Of a stretch of 15,360 bases of DNA, positions 1 through 7,618 are shown in pieces. The position numbers and the translations under genes were made by a program. Every line of letters starts with the position of its first letter. Positions within the stretch are counted from its first letter, which is position 1. The DNA lies in assembly GCA_946221025.1 (NCBI GenBank), contig CAMIMS010000043.1, positions 1 to 15,360 of the forward strand, in the 5' to 3' direction. Source of the stretch: an uncultured Pseudoclavibacter sp. (lineage in GTDB: Bacteria > Actinomycetota > Actinomycetes > Actinomycetales > Microbacteriaceae). The notes beneath the pieces are model-generated. The model had not been told where the DNA came from. It saw nothing but the letters and a program-made list of their open reading frames with translations, and made no database searches.

Positions 1-1657
1 CCCCCGCCGCGATCGCGCTCCACGTGATTCCCATGCCCCCGTGGTGCACCACGAGCGCGGCGCCGCTGAGGCGGTCGTAATCGAGGTACGGGACCACGCG
101 CACATGCTCGGCGATGCCCGATAGCGTCCGCATCGCCTCATCGCCCAGTCGCGTCCCGCCGAGCCCAACGAGCAGCTCCGCATTCGGAACCGCGGAGGCG
201 ATCTCGGCAATGAGCGGAGCAAGCTCGGCTTTCACGTCCTCGTTATGCGTGCCGAGGGTGAGGACAACGAGCGGTCGGCCGCTCAGGGAATCCGCGGGCA
301 CGGCGTCCAGGCGCTCACGAACCGACCGCGGGGTCTCGAGGATGGGGCCGGTGAAGCGCACAGCGCGTGGCCACCTGCCGGAGAACTCGAGGGTTCGGTC
401 ACCGATCGCGAGGATGCGCCGGCTCGAGTACGCGAGTTCAGAGCCGTTCAGGCGGTAGGGGCTGTACACGTACAGCCACGCAATCCACCGCCACGCGCTG
501 ACCACGGCCAGCTGCTTCACAACGCCCACGAGGAACCATCCGACTCGGTCCCGCATCCGCCCCACTGGGCCGGAGCGAGGGGACAGACCGCGAACATAGC
601 TTGGCGGCCCCTGACGGGTTTCAATCGCGAGCGGGCTCGGGCAGGTCGTGATCCACGGAATGCGTCGGCGCTCCGCGGTGTGTCCGGCGATCGGGAGCAC
701 GAAATCGGCCACGAACGCATCCGGCGCTTCTTGCTTCCAGAGCGCAGCGAGCTGGTCGGCGAGCGCCCGCTGGAGTCGCATGTTGCCGCGGAAGGAGTTC
801 AGATGCGCGAGGGTTCTCGACTGTCCCGGAACCCGCTCGTTCGGGGTCGAGGTGAGCCGCTCAATCTCTCGCTCGCGACCCTTGAGAAGCGTCACGGTTT
901 CGAACCCCTCCGCTTCGGCGATCGGAACCGCCTGGGCGGTGGTGAGAATGCGAACGTGCACCCCTCGCTCCCGCAGACGGTGCGCGATGGCGAGGATCGG
1001 ATGCAGATGGCCAGGGAACGGCGGTGCCGCAAGGTCGATGCGTAGCGGCTGAGACCGCGGTGGCGGAGATTGCTTCGCACGCTGTCTTGCACGCTGAATC
1101 TCGGCGCGAATCACCCGGTGTGCCTCGCGTCGTCCAATCGCGTGCAGGTGACCCGGTGGGATGTAATCGACGTGGTGAATACCGGCTCGCTTTGCCAGCG
1201 GGATCGTGACGACAGCCTCGTCGCGCGGTACGACAAGGCGTAGCCGCGCCCCCGGTACCGGGCGGCGCCCGGTGAACAGGGCCCTCGCGACCGGAGCGAC
1301 CGCAACGATGGTGCAGCGCTCGGCGAGGTCAATTGGCAGGTGGGAACGGTCGAGGAGGTCCAGGCCCTGACTCGCGGTGATGATGAGCGTGTGACGCGCG
1401 TCGGCAATGCGCGCGTGAACGTGTCGGCGGTCGTCGCCGCTGAGCGGCATGACCATCCGCAGGCCATTCATCGTGCTCGAGATCGGCAGCGGCCGGAACG
1501 ACCAGGGGCGCATCTGCTCGCGATACGGAAAGTTCCGAGGATCCAGTTCATCCGCTCGTGCACCCGCGCGTTTCAGAGCGGCGAGCTGCCAGGGAGACAG
1601 TTCCGTGCCGGGAAACTCAGCGCTTCCGGAGCAGAAGAGAATCTGGAAATCCTTCAT
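1..1657 (-). CDS. GT1-family (MGT-like) glycosyltransferase with N-terminal alpha/beta-hydrolase-like region, partial (3' end missing)
   Basis: The frame is open from an ATG at 1657 to the left edge (552 codons, stop not in the window). The ATG has an AGGTGAGG ribosome site just upstream. From about residue 205 it is a GT-B glycosyltransferase of the GT1/UGT type: PFPGHLHP at 213-220 is the usual N-terminal GHxxP loop, LVVLTLGTHN (about 463-472) opens the C-terminal Rossmann half, and VVHHGGMG at 536-543 is the nucleotide-sugar binding HHGG signature. Enzymes of this family move a sugar from an NDP-sugar to a lipid or small molecule. Residues 1-200 are not part of a normal GT1 enzyme. They read as an alpha/beta hydrolase: TASQG at 94-98 (possible nucleophile Ser96), VPRDE at 143-147 (Asp146) and PPGHLH at 167-172 (His170). 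The start lies 4 bases past the stop of the GT2 gene, so the two are probably co-transcribed. The glycosyltransferase call is firm; the hydrolase call is inference, and the acceptor is unknown. Confidence 0.85.
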   Translation of the reverse strand, partial: MKDFQILFCSGSAEFPGTELSPWQLAALKRAGARADELDPRNFPYREQMRPWSFRPLPISSTMNGLRMVMPLSGDDRRHVHARIADARHTLIITASQGLDLLDRSHLPIDLAERCTIVAVAPVARALFTGRRPVPGARLRLVVPRDEAVVTIPLAKRAGIHHVDYIPPGHLHAIGRREAHRVIRAEIQRARQRAKQSPPPRSQPLRIDLAAPPFPGHLHPILAIAHRLRERGVHVRILTTAQAVPIAEAEGFETVTLLKGREREIERLTSTPNERVPGQSRTLAHLNSFRGNMRLQRALADQLAALWKQEAPDAFVADFVLPIAGHTAERRRIPWITTCPSPLAIETRQGPPSYVRGLSPRSGPVGRMRDRVGWFLVGVVKQLAVVSAWRWIAWLYVYSPYRLNGSELAYSSRRILAIGDRTLEFSGRWPRAVRFTGPILETPRSVRERLDAVPADSLSGRPLVVLTLGTHNEDVKAELAPLIAEIASAVPNAELLVGLGGTRLGDEAMRTLSGIAEHVRVVPYLDYDRLSGAALVVHHGGMGITWSAIAAG

Positions 1658-1661
1658 GACC

Positions 1662-2879
1662 TCACCTGTCGCTCGTGCTGGGCTGCGCCGTCATGGTGGC
1701 GTCACGGCCGATCCGGTATCGACGTGCGCGCCAGGTAATCGCCGGGTTGATCGTCGCGGTCGCCGCTGCGGGCAATGCCGCGATCTCCATCACGGCCGAT
1801 GCGAAGGCGCGTTCCGAATCAAGCGTGCGTGTCACGCTCGCATTGGCGCGGATGAGCGCAGCCCTGGCAGTGATCCCGAGCACGGCCGCCACGAGGGAGA
1901 ATCGGGAGCGGTTATGGAAGGCCAGGTGACCGGCTGTCGCCAGTCCGCCCGCGAACAGCAACTGCGGCGCGACAAGTTGGCGGATCGCCAGCCATCGCTC
2001 GGCCGCATCGCCGCGGCGAATGTTCAGCTGCGCGAACACCATCCACCTGTGCAGAATGCTCGCGAGCTGCAGGAATGAGCGCACATCGGTACCGATGGTG
2101 AGGGGCTGCGTAGTCTGCGCGATTCGACCGCCGGCACTTCGCACAATCTCACACATGGCAAGGTCGTCGACGACTAAATGCTGAATGCCCGAGAACCCTC
2201 CCAATCGGATCAGGTCGCGCGTTCGAATGGCGTAACACATGCCGTTGACCGATCGCGCGGGGCCTGGAAGTCCGAGGTAGGTGGTGGGGGCTTGACCGTT
2301 CACCCAATCGGCGAGCAGTCGAGACGGTAGGGGCCCGCGTCGCTCATAGCGCGGGAAGGCGGTCGCGATCATCGCCCCGGCGTCGAGTTCGCGAATGAGC
2401 GCCCGCAGCCCCGCTTCGCTGAGCCGCGTATCGTCATCGAGCACGAGGAATACATCCGTGTTGTCCGCGTCGAGCGCCTGCAGTCGCTTCGCGAGCTTCC
2501 AGGTTTTCGGGTTCACGCCATCCGGTGCCGCGGGCATGGTCAACACGACGACGCAATCGCCGAGATCGTGCTGGAGCAGGATGGATTCGATCGTGTCTGC
2601 GGCGAGTTGGTCATCGGCGTCGATGAGCCACTCGACGACCCGCCCGGCTTTCGTGCCGTGCTCGGTGAGCGTGTCGGTGAGGGTCTCCCGAAGGCGCGGA
2701 TCTCCGCTGCGTATCGGTTGAACGATGCGGATGCGGCTGTCTCGATCGGGCGTGAAGCGCTGCCTGGCGGCGTCGGCGCCGGATTCGCAGCGGCGTCGGA
2801 TTCTGCGTGTTTGGGAGGCGCGAATGAGAAGCGCGGCGCCGATGGCAGCGGCCCCTAGGAGGTCACCGGTCCGAGACAT
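1662..2879 (-). CDS. GT2-family membrane glycosyltransferase, GT21 (ceramide glucosyltransferase/HpnI)-like
   Basis: This is a predicted membrane-bound inverting glycosyltransferase of 405 residues with a GT-A fold, probably working on a lipid acceptor at the inner face of the membrane. A short hydrophobic N-terminal segment (GAAAIGAALLI) is followed by the catalytic domain. Visible motifs are GVNPKTWKLAKRL near 121-133 (resembles the GVNPKVxNL motif of GT21), VLDDDT at 147-152 (the metal-binding DxD region), VDDLAM at 237-242 (third Asp motif) and ILHRW at 275-279, which sits where GT21 enzymes carry (Q/R)xxRW but has Ile at the first position. Hydrophobic stretches near 302-320, 326-344 and 357-380 are likely membrane helices. 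The ATG at 2879 was chosen because it follows the stop of the adenylate-forming gene by 5 bases; a longer form would start at 2987, inside that gene. The GT1 gene follows 4 bases after its stop. Family call is good; substrate unknown. Confidence 0.82.
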   Translation of the reverse strand: MSRTGDLLGAAAIGAALLIRASQTRRIRRRCESGADAARQRFTPDRDSRIRIVQPIRSGDPRLRETLTDTLTEHGTKAGRVVEWLIDADDQLAADTIESILLQHDLGDCVVVLTMPAAPDGVNPKTWKLAKRLQALDADNTDVFLVLDDDTRLSEAGLRALIRELDAGAMIATAFPRYERRGPLPSRLLADWVNGQAPTTYLGLPGPARSVNGMCYAIRTRDLIRLGGFSGIQHLVVDDLAMCEIVRSAGGRIAQTTQPLTIGTDVRSFLQLASILHRWMVFAQLNIRRGDAAERWLAIRQLVAPQLLFAGGLATAGHLAFHNRSRFSLVAAVLGITARAALIRANASVTRTLDSERAFASAVMEIAALPAAATATINPAITWRARRYRIGRDATMTAQPSTSDR

Positions 2880-2884
2880 GCGCC

Positions 2885-4270
2885 TCAGCGTACCGATCGG
2901 CGAATGCGAACGAGCTTTTCTCCCGGCGCGGCGGGGCGCCAAGGTTCCACACGCATATCGGGCACCGTCACCCCTGCGTCCGCGCATGCGGCCAGAACAG
3001 CGCGTCTGGCTGCCTCATCGCAGGCCGCGAGCGTCGTGCCCGGATGCGGGAGCACGTTCACCGTCCACGACCCGTCGTCGACCACGACGGTCCATTCCGA
3101 AATTCCATCGGCATGCACCGCGAATGCGCGTCGAAGCACATCCGGGAAGATCGGCGAAGTGCCTTCTTCGGTGAGCGAGGGTCGCTCAATCACCTCATCG
3201 AGCCTGCCCTCGACCGCCGCGAGTCTGCGGGTGATTCGCCCGCAGGCACAGCGTTCAGTTGACCCCGGCGCGGCGCGCAACACATCGTCCAAGCGTCGAC
3301 GAACCGTGAGCTGGGTGGTGCGTTCGAGGTCGGTGATGATCGGGGTGAAGCGCGAGCGAGCGCCGTTCTCGTCGGGCAACCATTCCGGTTCCACCACCAC
3401 CTGCTCCTCGAGCAGGTGCAGCTCGCCGGCCGAACAGGTGAGGGCGATCAGACCCTCGGTGGCCTGGTAGACCTCTCGCAGATCCGCGCTCCAGCGCGCG
3501 CGAATCGCTCCTTTCGCCTGATCGTCGAGGGGCTCTGCGACCGAGACGATCAGGTTCGGTTCGATTCGCGTTACCGCCTTTCCCCCATCGCGAGCAAGTC
3601 GGCTCAGCACGCTCGCCGGGGCGATGAGCACCTGCGGGTCGATCTCTTCGAGTCGGCGCTTGAGCTCATCCAGCGGTGACAGCAGGTCGGCAAAGGCGAA
3701 GTTGAGCTTGCCGACGCCCATTGACTCGTAGAGATGGCCGGATGCACGCAGAACGAACGCGATACGGATGGGCTTGCCCCATGGCGTCACGATTTCGCGC
3801 AGCATGCGCGCCGGCACGATTCGCGCAATGACCGTCGCCGCCCACATCATCTGTTCTTGGCGCGAGAGCACGAACAGAGATTGTCGACCGCTCGTGCCGC
3901 TGGAGAGCCCAACGCTCACTTCGCGTGAATAGGCCGATCCCTGAACGGGCACGGTGGGCGAGAAATCCCGCGTCCGCTCGGCTCGAAGCGCCGTTTCAAG
4001 CGCGACGGAAGCATCGATTGGCAGCGTGAATGTCAGCTCGGGATGATCGCGAAGATCACTCTTTTCCACGATCGGAACGTTCGCGAGCGGGGTCGATGCG
4101 CTCACCCACGCCGTGAGCGGCGCATGTCTTGCGAAGTTGCGCGCGAGGCGCTGCCACCGTCGTGCCTGGTGACGGTGCAGCGCCTCGCGTGACGAGAAGC
4201 GGAAACCCCAGCGGTGCCGGGCGAAGGTGAGGCCCGCCCGGGCGACGTTACTGGCCGCTTCGACCCGCAT
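2885..4270 (-). CDS. F390 synthetase-related adenylate-forming enzyme (CoF synthetase / PaaK-like)
   Basis: This is an ANL-superfamily enzyme of about 461 residues that should activate a carboxylic acid as its acyl- or aryl-AMP, related to phenylacetate-CoA ligase and coenzyme F390 synthetase. Visible motifs: SSGTSG at 123-128 (ATP phosphate loop), YQATEG at 268-273 (the adenine/acyl-binding motif YxxTE), RCACGR at 340-345 (Cys pair usual in the PaaK/F390 branch), EGRLDEVI at 354-361 (hinge to the small C-terminal domain) and GEKLVRIRR near the C terminus (Lys452, a candidate for the catalytic lysine). The start is uncertain: ATG at 4270 overlaps the end of pyk by 23 bases; the frame is open to 4363 but that start lies deeper in pyk. 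Two glycosyltransferase genes follow directly, which suggests an acyl or aryl glycoside product. No thiolation domain is fused, so the acceptor of the activated acid (CoA, carrier protein or other) is open. Arg codons such as CGA and AGA look commoner here than in the neighbouring core genes, judged by eye. Confidence 0.8.
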   Translation of the reverse strand: MRVEAASNVARAGLTFARHRWGFRFSSREALHRHQARRWQRLARNFARHAPLTAWVSASTPLANVPIVEKSDLRDHPELTFTLPIDASVALETALRAERTRDFSPTVPVQGSAYSREVSVGLSSGTSGRQSLFVLSRQEQMMWAATVIARIVPARMLREIVTPWGKPIRIAFVLRASGHLYESMGVGKLNFAFADLLSPLDELKRRLEEIDPQVLIAPASVLSRLARDGGKAVTRIEPNLIVSVAEPLDDQAKGAIRARWSADLREVYQATEGLIALTCSAGELHLLEEQVVVEPEWLPDENGARSRFTPIITDLERTTQLTVRRRLDDVLRAAPGSTERCACGRITRRLAAVEGRLDEVIERPSLTEEGTSPIFPDVLRRAFAVHADGISEWTVVVDDGSWTVNVLPHPGTTLAACDEAARRAVLAACADAGVTVPDMRVEPWRPAAPGEKLVRIRRSVR

Positions 4271-5705
4271 AGGCGGGTGCCTGGGCGTCGGACGCGTCGC
4301 CCATGCGGTGCACGCGCAGGTCGTTCGTCGAGCCAACGATTCCCGGCGGCATGCCTGCGACAATGATGACCTTCTCGCCGCGCTCGGCGAGCCCCTGGCC
4401 GAGGAGCACCTCGTCGACCTGGTGGAACATTTCGTCGGTGTGCGTCACGCGGTCAACGAGGAAGCTCTGCACGCCCCAGTAGAGGGCCATGCGGCGCTTG
4501 ATCGCCTCGTTCGGGGTGAACGCGAGCACCGGGATCTTGGTGCGAAGCCGTTCCATGCGTCGCACCGAGTCGCCCGATTCGGTGAACACGCAGAAGTACT
4601 TCGCGCCCACGAACTCGCCAATTTCGCTCGCGGCGAGGGTGATCGCACCGCCCTGCGTGAACGGACGGGTTCCCAGCGGCGGGATGCGCTCGATGCCGTG
4701 CTCTTCGGTCGAGGCGATGATGCGAGCCATGGCGCTGACCGCTTCGACCGGGTACTTGCCGACGCTCGTCTCGCCCGAGAGCATGAGCGCGCTCGCACCG
4801 TCAATCACGGCGTTCGCGCAGTCGGAGGCCTCCGCCCGCGTGGGGCGGGGGTTCTCGATCATGGATTCGAGCATCTGCGTTGCCACGATGACGGGCTTCG
4901 CGCGGCGGCGGGTGATCTCGATTGCTTCCTTCTGCACGATCGGTACCTGCTCGAAGGGCAGCTCAACGCCGAGGTCACCGCGGGCAACCATGATGCCGTC
5001 GAACGCGTCGATGATCTCCCGGAGGTTCTCGACGGCCTGCGGTTTCTCGATCTTCGCGATCACCGGGAGGGTGCGTCCCTCCTCCTGCATGATCTCGTGC
5101 GCGCGAACGATGTCTTCGGGGGTGCGCACGAAGGACATCGCGATGATGTCGGCACCGATGCGAATGGCCCAGCGGAGGTCTTCTTCATCCTTCTCGGAAA
5201 GCGCCGGAACATTGACCGCGACGCCGGGAAGGTTGATGCCCTTGTTGTTTGAAACGGGTCCGCCGACCTCGACCTCGGTGAGCACCTTGGTGCCATCGGT
5301 CTCGATGGCGCGCAGCAGCACCTTGCCGTCGTCAATCAGGAGCGGATCACCCGGTTCTACGTCACCGGCAAGACCCTTGTAGGTCGTGCCGACGATCTCC
5401 TGGTTGCCCTCGACCTCTTCGGTCGTGATGGTGAAGCGGTCACCGTTCGCGAGTTCGATCGGGCCGTCGGCAAAGCGGCCGAGGCGAATCTTCGGGCCCT
5501 GCAGGTCGACGAGGATGGCGACGTTCTCGCCGAGCTCGTCCGCGGCCTCACGAACCATGCGGTAGTTGTTGGAGTGGAAGTCGTGGTCACCGTGGCTCAG
5601 GTTGAATCGGGTGACGTTCACACCTGCCCGGATGATTTCGCGGAGTTTCTCGGGACTGGCCACCGCCGGTCCGAGCGTGGCGACGATCTTCGCTCTACGT
5701 GGCAT
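4248..5705 (-). CDS. pyk: Pyruvate kinase
   Basis: Pyruvate kinase (485 residues, cytosolic) turns phosphoenolpyruvate and ADP into pyruvate and ATP, the last step of glycolysis. The protein opens with RRAKIVATLGPA and shows RFNLSHGDH (substrate-binding Arg/Asn/Ser), DLQGPKIRLG, AKIEKPQAVENL (catalytic Lys218 and metal ligand Glu220), MVARGDLGVELP at 239-250 (second metal Asp) and LMLSGETSVGKYP. Lys72 in GPKIRLG stands where K+-dependent enzymes have Glu (Glu117 of muscle enzyme), so this should be a K+-independent form, as is usual in actinobacteria. The ATG at 5705 is preferred over an in-frame ATG at 5771 because the family N terminus starts here and GAGGGAG lies 5 bases upstream. It stands alone after a 117-base gap from lgt, so it may have its own promoter; its 3' end overlaps the adenylate-forming gene. 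Confidence 0.98.
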   Translation of the reverse strand: MPRRAKIVATLGPAVASPEKLREIIRAGVNVTRFNLSHGDHDFHSNNYRMVREAADELGENVAILVDLQGPKIRLGRFADGPIELANGDRFTITTEEVEGNQEIVGTTYKGLAGDVEPGDPLLIDDGKVLLRAIETDGTKVLTEVEVGGPVSNNKGINLPGVAVNVPALSEKDEEDLRWAIRIGADIIAMSFVRTPEDIVRAHEIMQEEGRTLPVIAKIEKPQAVENLREIIDAFDGIMVARGDLGVELPFEQVPIVQKEAIEITRRRAKPVIVATQMLESMIENPRPTRAEASDCANAVIDGASALMLSGETSVGKYPVEAVSAMARIIASTEEHGIERIPPLGTRPFTQGGAITLAASEIGEFVGAKYFCVFTESGDSVRRMERLRTKIPVLAFTPNEAIKRRMALYWGVQSFLVDRVTHTDEMFHQVDEVLLGQGLAERGEKVIIVAGMPPGIVGSTNDLRVHRMGDASDAQAPAYAGRSGQ

Positions 5706-5822
5706 GAAAGCTCCCTCAGTGAATGAATCTCGATGAGCGGATGGGCCCGGCGCAAGCTGCGCGACGGGCATTGTGCTGGCCGCAAACGACGAGCGCGTGA
5801 ACGCGTGTCGCCATCGGGCGAT
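5706..5822 (-). other. Intergenic region between lgt and pyk
   Basis: This 117-base non-coding stretch is the widest gap in the window. It probably holds the pyk promoter, but I find no convincing -35/-10 pair; TTGCGC near the middle is a weak -35 candidate without a good -10 partner. At its lgt end is a nested inverted repeat: ACGCGT at 5801-5806 and 5826-5831 (the second copy reaches into the lgt stop region) around TCGCC (5808-5812) and GGCGA (5817-5821) with a 4-base loop. No run of T follows on the minus strand, so an intrinsic terminator is not supported. Confidence 0.4.
5711..5717 (-). promoter_or_regulatory. Ribosome binding site of pyk
   Basis: On the minus strand GAGGGAG lies 5 bases before the ATG at 5705. 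It decides between this start and the in-frame ATG at 5771, which would add 22 residues that do not look like pyruvate kinase. Confidence 0.75.
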
Positions 5823-6827
5823 CTAACGCGTCGTGGGGGTCGTCTTCGTGGCTCCGCGGGCCGACTTTACGCCCGCTTTCTCGGTATTCGCAGTGTCTGC
5901 TTCGCGCTCGTCACCGCGGTCGCTCTCGGTCTGACCCTCAGCCTCATCCTCATCGTCGCTCTCGCTCGGGTCGTGCCCATCGCGGTAGACGCTTTGCTCG
6001 AGTTCGGGATGACGCTTGGACTGCACGAGCCACAGCAGCACACCGATCAGCACGAGAATGAGCGCGCCGAGCACATTGGATCGCATCCCGAGCACGATCT
6101 CCGAGTAGTCGACTCGGATGCTCTCGATCACCATGCGGCCAAGGCCATACCAGATGAGGTAGAGGGCGGTCGCGCGCCCCCAGCGCATCCGGAACATGCG
6201 CTCGAACAGGAGGATCACCGCGACGCCGAGCAGGTTCCAGAGCATCTCGTACAGGAACGTCGGGTGAAAGAGCGTCCCGGGCTCGAGCCCCGCTGGGAAA
6301 GCAGGGTTCGTCGCTTCGATTTCAAGGCCCCACGGGAGATCCGTGGGCGCGCCAAACAGTTCGTGGTTGAACCAGTTGCCGGTGCGCCCAACAGCCTGCG
6401 CGAGTAGCAGTCCGGGAACAATCGCGTCGGTCACCGAAAGAAACCGAAGCCCGGCGAGGCGGCACGCGATGGCGAGTCCGATCGCCCCACCGATCAGGGC
6501 GCCGATGATGGCGTTTCCGCCCTCCCAGATGTAGAAGGTGCGCCACGGGTCAGCACCGTCGTAGAAGTAGTCGGCGGGGTGCGTGAACACGTGATAGAGA
6601 CGCGCGCCAAGCAGTCCAAGCGGCACCGCCACGATGGCCGCGTCGAGAATGATCCACTCCTCCGCCCCGCGTTTGGTGAGGCGGTGGTTCGTCCAGATGA
6701 TCGCGGCGATCATGCCCACGAGGATGCAGATCGCGTAGGTGTGAATGGTGACCGGCCCGATGCTGAAGCTCACCCACTCCGGCGGCGGGCTTGGAATCGG
6801 GCGCGGTTCAATTCCGGCAGTGATCAT
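5823..6827 (-). CDS. lgt: Prolipoprotein diacylglyceryl transferase
   Basis: Lgt is an integral membrane enzyme that moves the diacylglyceryl group of phosphatidylglycerol to the lipobox cysteine of pre-lipoproteins, the first step of lipoprotein maturation. The 334-residue protein has about seven hydrophobic segments between residues 20 and 270. The family signature GRTGNWFNHELFG is at 147-159, HPTFLYEMLWNLLG at 188-201 and YLIWYGLGRMVIESIR at 223-238, which carry conserved Arg and Tyr residues. The position of E. coli His103 (in HGG) is occupied by Ile here (GGNAIIGAL), a substitution also known in other actinobacteria. The last 60 or so residues form a hydrophilic tail, first very acidic (SESDDEDEAEG) and then Lys/Thr-rich; it is not needed for the fold and is probably disordered and cytoplasmic. 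The ATG overlaps the trpA stop (ATGA), so lgt is translationally coupled to the trp genes. Confidence 0.97.
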   Translation of the reverse strand: MITAGIEPRPIPSPPPEWVSFSIGPVTIHTYAICILVGMIAAIIWTNHRLTKRGAEEWIILDAAIVAVPLGLLGARLYHVFTHPADYFYDGADPWRTFYIWEGGNAIIGALIGGAIGLAIACRLAGLRFLSVTDAIVPGLLLAQAVGRTGNWFNHELFGAPTDLPWGLEIEATNPAFPAGLEPGTLFHPTFLYEMLWNLLGVAVILLFERMFRMRWGRATALYLIWYGLGRMVIESIRVDYSEIVLGMRSNVLGALILVLIGVLLWLVQSKRHPELEQSVYRDGHDPSESDDEDEAEGQTESDRGDEREADTANTEKAGVKSARGATKTTPTTR

Positions 6828-7618
6828 GCGAGCGTGCCCTTCCTGAGATCGGCTGCGATGCGCTTAAGGCCCGCGACGCCGTCTTCTCCCAGACGCCGTA
6901 CGAGCGCCGAACCGACGATCGCGCCTTCTGCGTATTCGAGCACTTCCGCCACCTGTTGCGCGTTCGAAATGCCGATGCCGACGCAGGCGCGTTCGCATCC
7001 GACCCCGTGCAGGCGGTCAACGACGCCGCGAGCGGCCGCGTCCACGTCGTCGCGAAGCCCGGTGGTTCCCATCGTCGAGACCGCGTACACGAATCCTCGC
7101 GAAAGGGAGGTGATGGTTTGCAGACGCTCAGTGCTCGAGGTGGGTGCCGCGAGGAATACCCGGTCAATCGCGTGCTCGTCGCTTGCGCGAAGCCACTGGT
7201 CTGCTTCATCCGGGACGAGATCGGGCGTGATGCATCCAGATCCGCCGGCCGAGCGAAGGTCGCGCGCGAATGCGTCGGGGCCGTACTGCACGATGAGGTT
7301 CCAGTAGCTCATGATGAGCACGGGCTTATCGACCCGGGCGCGGATGCGGCTGATCGCGTCGAACACCTGCGGCACCTTGAATCCGTTTTCGAGCGCCGTG
7401 ATCGTCGCCTGCTGGATGACCGGGCCGTCCATGACGGGGTCGGAGTACGGCAGACCGAGCTCGAGCACATCCGCACCGGATTCGAGCAGCGCCACTGCGG
7501 CATCAACGGATTCGTCGAGCGTCGGAAACCCCACCGGCAGGTACCCGATAAGGGCACCGGCTCGCTCACGCCCGGCGGCGTCAATGGCTTCGGCGACTCG
7601 CAGCGATTCGGCGCTCAC
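6824..7618 (-). CDS. trpA: Tryptophan synthase alpha chain
   Basis: TrpA splits indole-3-glycerol phosphate into indole and glyceraldehyde-3-P in the alpha2-beta2 complex, and indole passes through a tunnel to TrpB. The protein has 264 residues, normal for the family. The two catalytic acids are in LELGLPYSDPVMDGP (Glu of LELG, Asp of YSDP). Other landmarks are MSYWNLI, GCITPDLVPDEA, GFVYAVSTMGTTG (phosphate-loop region) and VGIGISNAQQV. The start is GTG at 7618, overlapping the trpB stop as GTGA; this alignment and the N-terminal match make it secure. Its own stop overlaps the lgt ATG as ATGA. Dense overlaps suggest matched output of TrpB and TrpA by reinitiation. Confidence 0.98.
   Translation of the reverse strand: MSAESLRVAEAIDAAGRERAGALIGYLPVGFPTLDESVDAAVALLESGADVLELGLPYSDPVMDGPVIQQATITALENGFKVPQVFDAISRIRARVDKPVLIMSYWNLIVQYGPDAFARDLRSAGGSGCITPDLVPDEADQWLRASDEHAIDRVFLAAPTSSTERLQTITSLSRGFVYAVSTMGTTGLRDDVDAAARGVVDRLHGVGCERACVGIGISNAQQVAEVLEYAEGAIVGSALVRRLGEDGVAGLKRIAADLRKGTLA

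Noticed and set aside
245..1045. Plus-strand open frame of 266 codons at the left end
   Set aside because: The minus strand carries a continuous glycosyltransferase frame over the same bases with clear GHLHP and HHGG motifs.
1111..1467. Minus-strand open frame of 118 codons
   Set aside because: It lies in another frame within the GT1 gene and is rich in Arg and Ser like other shadows.
4227..5252. Long plus-strand open frame (341 codons) opposite pyk
   Set aside because: It mirrors the codon pattern of pyk, has the His/Asp/Arg-rich composition of an antisense shadow and no recognisable domain.
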